From CBDDLD01 sp965230605 (GTDB taxonomy: Bacteria; Bacteroidota; Bacteroidia; Flavobacteriales; Flavobacteriaceae), in NCBI GenBank assembly GCA_965230605.1, contig CBDDLD010000004.1:2790001-2854000 (forward strand): a stretch of DNA of 64,000 bases, in the 5' to 3' direction. Positions 42,595-49,968 of this stretch are shown piece by piece. Below the pieces are notes generated by a model. That model worked only from the letters and a program-made list of their open reading frames with translations, searched no databases and had not been told where the DNA came from. Every line of letters begins with the position of its first letter. The stretch's first letter is position 1. The position numbers were made by a program, and so were the translations under genes.

Positions 42595-44664
42595 ATGAAT
42601 TCTTCAACTTTTTTTGTCGGCGATTGGAAAATAGAACCTGAGTTAAATAGAATTACCTCGCTAAAGAATAATGTGTCTGAACGACTTGAGCCGCAACTTA
42701 CTAATGTTCTAATGTTATTAGTAAAGCAAAATGGTAAGCTTGTTAAAAAAGAACAGCTTATGGAAGAAGTATGGAAAGATGTGATTGTAAGCGATAATGT
42801 ATTAACCAGAGCCATTTCATCATTAAGAAAAGTTTTAGGTGACAACCCTAATAAACCTAAATACATAGAGACTATCAGTAAAACCGGTTATCGGTTAATT
42901 GCTGATGTCAAATATCCCAATGCTAAGATTGATACTGAAGATTCTGTCACCTTTTCGATCAAGAAAAAGCCTCTCATTATTGCTGTAATTGTAACGTCCT
43001 TACTGTTATTTATTACATGGAAAGCACTAACCCCAGAACCTGTTGATAAAGTTTTTAATGCTGCTGCTATAGCAAATAGTGATGCCACCGAATATTATCC
43101 TTCTATATCAAATGATGGACAATTTATTGCTTATGCATCAAATCAGGACAATAACTGGGATGTTTATGTAAAGCGTATTGGAACTGAAAACACTATTAGA
43201 ATTACGAACAACCCCTCTACAGAAATGCGTGCGGTTTGGTCTCCGGATGGCTCAAATATTTATTATGTACGTTATGAGGCAACTGGTGCTAACATCTATA
43301 AAACACCTATGACTGGAGGAAAAGAAACAAGAGTCATTACAACTAGCACGTGGTGTTCTGGCAATTTTGATATTTCTCCAGATAGTAAAGAGATTGCTTA
43401 CAATAGAAGGGATGCAAGAGAATTACCATTACGTATTGAATTGACAAACCTTGAAAACGGAAACAAAAAAGTAATTACAAACCCGGATAAAGGATTTAAT
43501 GGTGATATCCACCCCACTTACTCTCCTGATGGCACTAAAATTGGATTTATTAGAGAAAAGAATTCAACAAGTATGTATCTATATGTAATAGATCTAGCAA
43601 CTGGGGAAGAGAAACAAATTACTAATGAGCATTTATCAATTAATGGCTTCGATTGGTCTTCCGATGGCAAGTCTTTAATTTACGGCACGGATAAAACTGG
43701 GCTTTATAAAATATGGGACGTTAACTTAAACGACTTAAAAAGTAAAATGCTCCCTATTTCCGATTATCAAATGGTGATGCCTAGAGTTGCTTCAAATGAT
43801 GAAATGATCTATGCTAAAATAAGAGACAACGTTAATATATGGTCCTATTCTTTTGATAAGAAAGAAGCTAAAAGCTGGAGATCTACCAGTAATCTTGATC
43901 TAAATTCTAGTTACTCTCCAGATGGAAGTAAAGTCGTGTTTACAACTAATCATTCCGGGACATTTCAGATTTGGGTTAGTAATGCTGATGGTAGTAATGC
44001 TGTGTCTATAACAAATTTTACCGGGCAATACATTACAATACCAAGATGGTCTCCGGATGGAAGTGAAATTGTATTTCAGGGATATTTTGATGGACAAACA
44101 GATATATATAAAGTAAACGCATTAGGAGGTATCTCAGAGAATCTAACATCCTCTAAAAGTGATGATCATACACCTATTTTCAGCTCTGATGGAGAATTTA
44201 TTTATTACAGTTCTAATAAGTCAGGAGATTGGGAAATTTGGAGAATGACTAACGCGGGTGGAGCTCCAACCCAAATCACAAAAACAGGTGCATATGGCCC
44301 TCAATTAATCGCAGAAAGCACATCTACTCTCTATTATGTAAAAAAAGATCAATTAGGTATATGGCAAACACAATTAGATACAGACAGTTCTGAAGAAAAA
44401 TTGATAGTCACAGAGTTTATGCCTAAACAATTCGGCGCGTTTTCTTTATCCGATGATGGTATATATTACTTAAATCCTAAGACGCGTACCATTGACTTTT
44501 TAGATTTTAAAACACAATTAAACTCCACGATAATTCAGCCTAAACGTATTTCTCCTTTTGGAGTTGCTTTAAATTATTCTAAAGTTAATAACTCAATCAT
44601 ATATACCCAAGTAGATGATATTGATGCTGATATTATGCTAGCCATTCAGCAAAAGCAAGAATAG
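42595..44664 (+). CDS. CadC-like membrane regulator with PD40 propeller
   Basis: The 689-aa one-component regulator starts with an OmpR/PhoB-type winged helix at residues about 5-100 (LLVKQNGKLVKKEQLMEEVW, ISSLRKVLGDNP, YIETISKTGYRLIA). A single membrane helix lies at about 121-140 (PLIIAVIVTSLLLFITW), then a periplasmic WD40/PD40 propeller like TolB with repeated SPDG motifs. The layout is that of CadC/ToxR regulators: DNA-binding inside, sensor outside. It is divergent from the SusR-like regulator (233 bp between the start codons), so the two share a promoter region. The ligand is unknown. The spacer sequence TAATCTTTG at 42542-42550 resembles a -7 element. Confidence 0.88.
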   Translation: MNSSTFFVGDWKIEPELNRITSLKNNVSERLEPQLTNVLMLLVKQNGKLVKKEQLMEEVWKDVIVSDNVLTRAISSLRKVLGDNPNKPKYIETISKTGYRLIADVKYPNAKIDTEDSVTFSIKKKPLIIAVIVTSLLLFITWKALTPEPVDKVFNAAAIANSDATEYYPSISNDGQFIAYASNQDNNWDVYVKRIGTENTIRITNNPSTEMRAVWSPDGSNIYYVRYEATGANIYKTPMTGGKETRVITTSTWCSGNFDISPDSKEIAYNRRDARELPLRIELTNLENGNKKVITNPDKGFNGDIHPTYSPDGTKIGFIREKNSTSMYLYVIDLATGEEKQITNEHLSINGFDWSSDGKSLIYGTDKTGLYKIWDVNLNDLKSKMLPISDYQMVMPRVASNDEMIYAKIRDNVNIWSYSFDKKEAKSWRSTSNLDLNSSYSPDGSKVVFTTNHSGTFQIWVSNADGSNAVSITNFTGQYITIPRWSPDGSEIVFQGYFDGQTDIYKVNALGGISENLTSSKSDDHTPIFSSDGEFIYYSSNKSGDWEIWRMTNAGGAPTQITKTGAYGPQLIAESTSTLYYVKKDQLGIWQTQLDTDSSEEKLIVTEFMPKQFGAFSLSDDGIYYLNPKTRTIDFLDFKTQLNSTIIQPKRISPFGVALNYSKVNNSIIYTQVDDIDADIMLAIQQKQE

Positions 44665-44782
44665 TAAGCATATATTACATTTTTTTAATCTTCAGAAAAT
44701 CATCAGAAAATAATGCCGTCTTTTTTTTAGCTTTTTACTTATTTGACATCTCTCAACATACTCACCAATGAGGATATAAATT

Positions 44783-45526
44783 ATGTCAAAACAACAAACA
44801 AAGCCAATAAGTTTACTCCAACAACTCTTATTTATAATAGCTTCTGCTATACCTTTTTGGCTCGGTATATACTGGGTTCTACCTCAGTTATTATCTACAG
44901 GTTACTCAACATTTAATGCATTTTTGATAGGCTTATTTATTCCATTACTCCTATTACTTGTCGCTGCAATAGTCTATGGCTTTAAGAAGGAGCGTCACCA
45001 CAAATACAAAAGCTTTTTTTCATTTTGGGGTTTAAAACCTCTTAAAGCAAAAGATTGGCTATGGATTTTACTACTATTTGCCATTATGGTTATTAGCTAC
45101 TTGTCTTTAGGTGGCACGTCTAATTGGGTTGCTAATAATATTCCTGGTTTTGCTCCAACTAAAGCATTTAATTCTATTCAAACCACTGGTACATTTTTCG
45201 GAATCACTCTAAAAGGAAATTGGTGGGCCTTGCTATTTCACATTATCCTATTATTAGTAAACATCTTTGGTGAGGAATTATGGTTTAGAGGTGTGCTTTT
45301 TCAAAAACAGTTTGAAAGATATGGTAAGCATACGTGGTTAGTTCATGGGATATCCTATCACATATGGCATATGTTTTATCCATGGGATGTTATACGTCTA
45401 CTACCGATAAGCTTGGGCTATGCTTGGGTAAGGCAAAAAACCAATAATACATGGACAACAATAATTGCTCATTTTCTTTTTAATAGTCTCGGATTAATGA
45501 CGACAGTATCAGCCATTATGGCATAA
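44783..45526 (+). CDS. CPBP-family intramembrane metalloprotease
   Basis: The 247-aa protein has about 6-7 membrane segments. The CPBP/Abi motif is GEELWFRG, with E164-E165 and R169 forming EExxxR, followed by H-x-x-x-H in HGISYHIWHM and a late His in IIAHFLFNS. Bacterial members process or protect membrane proteins and bacteriocin immunity has been shown for some; the substrate here is unknown. It stands 118 bp after the CadC-like regulator on the same strand. The gap contains a direct TCAGAAAAT repeat but no clear hairpin, so read-through is possible. Confidence 0.88.
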   Translation: MSKQQTKPISLLQQLLFIIASAIPFWLGIYWVLPQLLSTGYSTFNAFLIGLFIPLLLLLVAAIVYGFKKERHHKYKSFFSFWGLKPLKAKDWLWILLLFAIMVISYLSLGGTSNWVANNIPGFAPTKAFNSIQTTGTFFGITLKGNWWALLFHIILLLVNIFGEELWFRGVLFQKQFERYGKHTWLVHGISYHIWHMFYPWDVIRLLPISLGYAWVRQKTNNTWTTIIAHFLFNSLGLMTTVSAIMA

Positions 45527-45640
45527 CCTCAAGGCATACAACAAAGTATATAAAGAAAAGATTCATAAAAACTTCATAAAAAAATGTAGCAAATTTAGAT
45601 GGATTCTCGTTGCTTGATCTCAAATTTAAAATATATTATT

Positions 45641-46702
45641 ATGAAGAAAATTACATCAATCAAAACTCAAAACCTCATTACATCTGTTATTTGTTTTTTC
45701 TTGCTGTTAGGAGCTACTTCTGTTAACTCTCAGGCTAAGAAAATAGACATGGCAGATCGCTTTCAAATCAACAAAGACGGATCTTATGTCACTTTTGAAA
45801 CAAGTTATTTTGGTTTTCCTATAATTAGAGGTTCTCTTAAAGCCTATCAGGCTACTATTTTTTATGACCCTGAAGACATAAAGAACACCTCAGCTACAAT
45901 ACGTTTTGGAGCAGAAAGCATCTCTACATCACATGATAAAAGGGATGAACAACTGAAGAGCGCTTCTTTCTTAAATACTAGCAACTTCCCCGGAATGTGG
46001 TTTCAAGGTAATACCGTTAGCAACATCACAGCTGATGGATTTGACCTCACTGGTTTAATGTATGTAAAAAACATTAGTAAAGAAGTTACTGTTCATATAG
46101 AGACCCCCAGAGTAATGCGAAAAGCTATGCAGCTTAGAGATCTTATGATGATGAAAGGAAAACTCACCTTAAACCGTAAGGATTTTGACTTAGGTGTTTC
46201 CTCAAACTTCAATCAAATGCTTGGCGATGATATTACTATAGAATTCCATTTTCTGTGCAATAATTATACTATAGATTATTTAAAAGCGACCTTTATCAGA
46301 GAAGTATCTCCCGGGCATCAGCATCCCGTCGGAATTGTTTATAATGATATAAAAGCGAATGGCCTGAAGAGTGGAAAACAAAAATTAGAAACCTTAACTA
46401 AAGATCCTTCATATGCTAAAGCTGATTGGATGGGTGTTTTAGCAGATTTAGGGTGGATTCTAATGGTAGACGGGCTTGCTGATGAAGGCCTTGAGTTCTT
46501 TAATTATGCGTTAAAGAAAGACCCTAATCATCTAAAATCACTATTAAGAATGGGAGATGCTTATGTCATAGGAGGACATAATGACAAAGCACTATCGCAT
46601 TACAAAAAAGAGCGGTCATTAGAAGCCAGAGCAAGATTTACACACCTCCCCCATATGATAAAATTATTAAGCGGCACCTTTAAAATGGAAAGTCTAAAAT
46701 GA
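45641..46702 (+). CDS. YceI-like secreted protein with C-terminal TPR repeats
   Basis: The 353-aa protein has an ATG at 45641 that gives a clean signal peptide (MKKITSIKTQNLITSVICFF ... NSQ); an upstream in-frame ATG at 45599 would add 14 residues that spoil it. Residues about 40-190 are a YceI-type lipocalin-like barrel (FRFGAESISTSHDKRDEQLK region, MYVKNISKEVTVHIE), a family that binds isoprenoid-type lipids in structurally studied members. Residues about 220-350 contain two to three tetratricopeptide-like helices (LEFFNYALKKDPNHLKSLLR). It overlaps the next gene by 4 bp (ATGA), so a translationally coupled operon is likely. Confidence 0.85.
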   Translation: MKKITSIKTQNLITSVICFFLLLGATSVNSQAKKIDMADRFQINKDGSYVTFETSYFGFPIIRGSLKAYQATIFYDPEDIKNTSATIRFGAESISTSHDKRDEQLKSASFLNTSNFPGMWFQGNTVSNITADGFDLTGLMYVKNISKEVTVHIETPRVMRKAMQLRDLMMMKGKLTLNRKDFDLGVSSNFNQMLGDDITIEFHFLCNNYTIDYLKATFIREVSPGHQHPVGIVYNDIKANGLKSGKQKLETLTKDPSYAKADWMGVLADLGWILMVDGLADEGLEFFNYALKKDPNHLKSLLRMGDAYVIGGHNDKALSHYKKERSLEARARFTHLPHMIKLLSGTFKMESLK

Positions 46703-47754
46703 GAAAATATATAACAGTTATATTTTGTGGTCTTTTCTTTTTATATGGATGTAAAAAAGAAAAGTCCGATAATAATGATTTAGGATTTAAAAAAAGTGAA
46801 GTATTTTACCTTAACGATAGCACATCTCAAATAAACCTTAATAATATCATTGATAAGGCAAAGTCTATAAAAGGGCTCAAAAATCTACTAGTAAGTAAGG
46901 ATGGTAAACTCATTATTGAGTCTTATTTTGAGCCCTATTCCAAAGATAGCCTAGATCATGTTCGTTCTGTTACAAAAAGTGTTATTGGACTTCTAATTGG
47001 TATTGCATTAGACAAAAATATTATTGAGTCTATAGATGAGCCAATATCCAAATATCTATCGGACACTAATGGTTATAAAAAGCATCATAACTCTATCACC
47101 ATACGTCATTTGTTGACTATGACTGCTGGCTTTAATTGGAGTGAAAGTGCTTCACAATATAATCAATGGGTGAGTTCTAGTGATCCCACAGCCTATGTCT
47201 TGAAACGTAAAATGGTAAACAAACCTGGTGAAAAATTCGAATACAACTCTGGGGTGTCTCATCTATTGTCTGTTATTTTAACTAAAGCAAGTGGTATAAC
47301 GACATTAGAATTTGCTAATCGTCACTTATTTAAACCACTACATATTGAATCTGTGGAATGGCGAAAAATAGACGGTTACTATAATGGTGGTGCTGATCTT
47401 GAATTAAAACCAAGAGACATGATTAAAATTGGAAGCTTAATAAATAATCGTGGCACTTTTAATGGTCAGCAAATTGTTTCTAAAGATTGGATCAGCGCAT
47501 CCTCCAAAAAACAAATTCAGGTAGACCGGAATAAACAATATAGTTATCAATGGTGGATCTCACCAGAGCTTCCAGAGGCAAACGTTATGGCGTTAGGTTA
47601 CAGAGGGCAATTCATTATAACGCTTCCAGAAAGCGAAGCTATTATTGTAGCTACTTCTATTTGGCGTAACATAGATACTTCAAGCGATGGTACTATCCCT
47701 GATTTTTTTCAACTAGTAGTGAAAGACATTTACCCATATCTAAAACGAGAATGA
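46699..47754 (+). CDS. Beta-lactamase-family serine hydrolase, lipoprotein
   Basis: The 351-aa protein has lipid cysteine C18 (FLYGC). The class C/esterase-like fold shows S90-V-T-K93 (SxxK nucleophile and base), the YxN motif as YNSG near residue 186, and a late GYRGQF in the place of the KTG/HxG triad. Such proteins include esterases, DD-peptidases and peptidases; a true beta-lactamase is unlikely. It is the middle gene of a three-gene set with 4-bp overlaps at both ends. Substrate unknown. Confidence 0.88.
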   Translation: MRKYITVIFCGLFFLYGCKKEKSDNNDLGFKKSEVFYLNDSTSQINLNNIIDKAKSIKGLKNLLVSKDGKLIIESYFEPYSKDSLDHVRSVTKSVIGLLIGIALDKNIIESIDEPISKYLSDTNGYKKHHNSITIRHLLTMTAGFNWSESASQYNQWVSSSDPTAYVLKRKMVNKPGEKFEYNSGVSHLLSVILTKASGITTLEFANRHLFKPLHIESVEWRKIDGYYNGGADLELKPRDMIKIGSLINNRGTFNGQQIVSKDWISASSKKQIQVDRNKQYSYQWWISPELPEANVMALGYRGQFIITLPESEAIIVATSIWRNIDTSSDGTIPDFFQLVVKDIYPYLKRE

Positions 47755-48608
47755 TCGTTAGAGTTTTCATAGTGTTTCTTAATCTACTATATGCAACAAC
47801 TGTATACAGTATTAGTAATACAAATAATAATACGATTAACACACTCAATGAACATCTAGAGGCAGATTTTAAACTCCTAAAAGCGGAGCATTGCACAAAA
47901 GGCGTTTTAAAATCTGTTACTCTAGATGAATTTATACTATTGTTTTATGAAGGTGTTAATGAATGTCTTTCTTTTTTGAGCACATTTAATTGTAATAGAT
48001 CCCTCTATAAAAGGCGAGCCAAAGTTTTAAGGAAGCAGTTTAAAAAAGGGAAGAGTAAACATCCCATTTTTCCAAAACTGAATCGTAGATCAATTAGAAA
48101 AGCATTCAATAGTGGTTCTAAAGAATGCTCAGAATCCTTCGATACATTTAAAGGAAAATGGTTTGGCCACTGGCAATCTATGCTAGTTGAGCATTATTGG
48201 CTTCCCACAACCTTACTAAATACCCCAGTTAAAGTAAGAAATTACACTGCTAATATAGAAGCTTATCAAACGGCCTTTGTTGGTGATGGGTTTGGTTGGA
48301 ATTATCAGATACGCATAAATAAATACTCCTATATTCTAGGTTTTGTTTGTCATTTAAATTCTGAAGGGGATGTGTATATGAAACGTCCGCATATTGGCAT
48401 ACAACACCATCAAAACTCGATGCTATGGCTCACCAAAGATCATGTATACTATGAATTTGTATGCAATACCAAGGCTCATAAAAATCTCCCTAAGCACTAT
48501 GTAATCTCTGGTGGATTATTTAATGATAGACTAAAACATAAAAAACTGACACAACTTTTTCAAGATGTTTATTTTGACAAGTTGTTCGCAGTAAATACGA
48601 AACATTAA
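47751..48608 (+). CDS. Secreted protein of unknown function, 285 aa
   Basis: I do not recognise this protein. A probable signal peptide (about 1-20, MIVRVFIVFLNLLYATTVYS) precedes a basic, Cys-containing helical region (about 45-125) and an aromatic-rich beta region (about 130-280) with WFGHWQSMLVEHYWLP, VGDGFGWNYQIRINKYSY and MKRPHIGIQHHQNSMLWLT. The latter alternation suggests a beta-sandwich or lipocalin-like barrel. It overlaps the serine hydrolase stop by 4 bp, so it is translationally coupled to it and may share its substrate. Composition matches neighbours. Confidence 0.8.
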   Translation: MIVRVFIVFLNLLYATTVYSISNTNNNTINTLNEHLEADFKLLKAEHCTKGVLKSVTLDEFILLFYEGVNECLSFLSTFNCNRSLYKRRAKVLRKQFKKGKSKHPIFPKLNRRSIRKAFNSGSKECSESFDTFKGKWFGHWQSMLVEHYWLPTTLLNTPVKVRNYTANIEAYQTAFVGDGFGWNYQIRINKYSYILGFVCHLNSEGDVYMKRPHIGIQHHQNSMLWLTKDHVYYEFVCNTKAHKNLPKHYVISGGLFNDRLKHKKLTQLFQDVYFDKLFAVNTKH

Positions 48609-48698
48609 TCTACTAATAAATCTCAATTCATTCCATAGATCTAATGAAGTTATCCTTAGATTTGCAATTGTATTAAGACCATTATACAACGCTATAGA

Positions 48699-49457
48699 AT
48701 GAAAACCATTTTCTACTGCTTGCTGTTTCTTCCTCTGGTTATTTCGGCTCAAATCAACGAAAGCGACTCTCTTAACTTCAAGGCCAATCTTTCATTAACA
48801 GGTTTCTGGCAATCAGGAAATGTAGAGACCTTAATTTTTAGAGCAAAATCGGAACTAAGTTTTAAACCCTGGGAAAAATGGGTGTTTAAAACCAGAAACT
48901 CTTATGTATATCAGGCATTTGATAAGGATAAAGCCGACGAGGATATTTTGAGTCTCAACTTTTTATATTTAAATCCAGATCGAAAAATATATCCTCTATT
49001 CTTGGGCTTTATCAGCACCAACTTTAGAAGGGAAATTGATTTACGTTATTTGTTTGGTGGAGGTGTAACATTTCAAGTACTGAGCAAAAAAAAGAATTGG
49101 CTAAAATTTTCTCTCACTGGCGAATATGAACAAACCGATTTTAATAAGACGAATTTTAACCGCTCTGAATATAACGGCAACGAATTTATTGACACTTTCC
49201 GTGCAACGCTTTGGATTAATGGAAAATACCATGTCTTTAAAAATAAAGTGATCTTAAGTCATGAAAGCTATTTTCAACCTTCTCTTGAAGACGGCAATAA
49301 TTACCGTTGGCAAGCCGATTTAGGCATAGAGTTACCTATATGGAAGTTTTTGAACTTTAAGGTCAATTACCTTCACACTTTTGAGAGTCTGGTTATAGAG
49401 GACCAAAGCCAAGAGGATACATTTTTAACGTTTGGGTTAACGTTGAAGAGTTATTAG
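48699..49457 (+). CDS. DUF481 outer-membrane beta-barrel protein
   Basis: The 252-aa protein has a signal peptide (1-18, ending ISAQ). The rest is one beta-barrel-like DUF481 (YdiY-type) domain: FKANLSLTGFWQSGNVET, FKTRNSYVYQAF, FRREIDLRYLFGGGVTFQVL and a final strand TFLTFGLTLKSY. Length is typical. The family is widespread in Gram-negative outer membranes; in gammaproteobacteria some members are acid-induced, but no function is firm. It has an intrinsic terminator right after the stop, the first copy of the duplicated terminator/tRNA-tail segment. It starts 90 bp after the unknown secreted gene. Confidence 0.88.
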   Translation: MKTIFYCLLFLPLVISAQINESDSLNFKANLSLTGFWQSGNVETLIFRAKSELSFKPWEKWVFKTRNSYVYQAFDKDKADEDILSLNFLYLNPDRKIYPLFLGFISTNFRREIDLRYLFGGGVTFQVLSKKKNWLKFSLTGEYEQTDFNKTNFNRSEYNGNEFIDTFRATLWINGKYHVFKNKVILSHESYFQPSLEDGNNYRWQADLGIELPIWKFLNFKVNYLHTFESLVIEDQSQEDTFLTFGLTLKSY

Positions 49458-49466
49458 TTAAGTTAT

Positions 49467-49519
49467 AAAACAAAAAAGCCTAAACATAATGTTTAGGCTT
49501 TTCATCTGTACTGAAGGCG
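49467..49519. repeat. Direct repeat copy 1: terminator plus tRNA-Leu 3' tail
   Basis: 53 bp that match 49624-49675 except for one extra A in the hairpin loop. The right end (TACTGAAGGCG) is identical to the 3' terminal bases of tRNA-Leu on the other strand, but the rest of the tRNA is missing here. Confidence 0.85.
49472..49502. terminator. Terminator after the DUF481 gene (copy 1)
   Basis: A 14-bp stem AAAAGCCTAAACAT with its complement and a one-base centre, T run on the plus strand, begins 15 bp past the DUF481 stop. Confidence 0.88.
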
Positions 49520-49623
49520 AAAATTACCTTCGGTGAGTCCCGTAATGTCATTTTGAGAAAAGCCGACAATAGTCGCCTTTTTTGTTTTCCTGCGCTCATT
49601 TAAACAAGTTTGACCCACTCTGA

Positions 49624-49675
49624 AAAACAAAAAAGCCTAAACATATGTTTAGGCTTTTCATCTGTACTGAAGGCG
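49624..49675. repeat. Direct repeat copy 2: terminator plus tRNA-Leu 3' tail
   Basis: The intact copy, overlapping the 3' end of tRNA-Leu and its terminator. The copies are about 157 bp apart, start to start. Confidence 0.85.
49629..49658. terminator. Terminator of the tRNA-Gly/tRNA-Leu transcript (copy 2)
   Basis: A 28-bp perfect palindrome (AAAAGCCTAAACAT and complement, 49631-49658) lies 7 bp beyond the tRNA-Leu 3' end on the minus strand. Confidence 0.88.
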
Positions 49676-49748
49676 GGACTTGAACCCGCACGGGCTAATG
49701 CCCATTGGATTTTAAGTCCAACGTGTCTACCAATTCCACCACTTCAGC
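49665..49748 (-). tRNA. tRNA-Leu (anticodon UAA)
   Basis: The 84-nt class II tRNA on the minus strand has the acceptor GCTGAAG pairing with CTTCAGT (terminal G-U), the anticodon arm TTGGA-CTTAAAA-TCCAA giving UAA, a short variable arm and the T-loop GGTTCAAGTCC. CCA is not encoded. It is 52 bp downstream of tRNA-Gly on the same transcript. Confidence 0.96.
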
Positions 49749-49800
49749 ATTAGGATTACACGCAGTAATCTATATTGGTATATATTTTAGAAAGTATCAG

Positions 49801-49872
49801 AGCGAAAGACGGGATTTGAACCCGCGACCCTCACCTTGGCAAGGTGATGCTCTACCCCTGAGCTACTTTCGC
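49801..49872 (-). tRNA. tRNA-Gly (anticodon GCC)
   Basis: 72-nt tRNA on the minus strand: acceptor GCGAAAG with CTTTCGC and discriminator T, anticodon arm TCACC-TTGCCAA-GGTGA giving GCC, T-loop GGTTCAAATCC. The opposite strand produces a spurious open frame that I leave out. Confidence 0.97.
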
Positions 49873-49968
49873 ATTGTTTTAATGAACGTGCATTCTTAAG
49901 AATGCGGATGCAAATTTAAAATATTTCTTAGAAACTCAAAGCCTTTTTCTAAATAAATCAATTTTATT

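Noticed and set aside
42501..42866. Minus-strand open frame over the CadC-like regulator start
   Set aside because: Shadow of the winged-helix coding region; no recognisable domain.
49705..49899. Plus-strand open frame of 64 codons
   Set aside because: It is the antisense of tRNA-Leu and tRNA-Gly; the peptide ERRDLNPRPSPWQGDALPLS is the classic spurious product of tRNA antisense.
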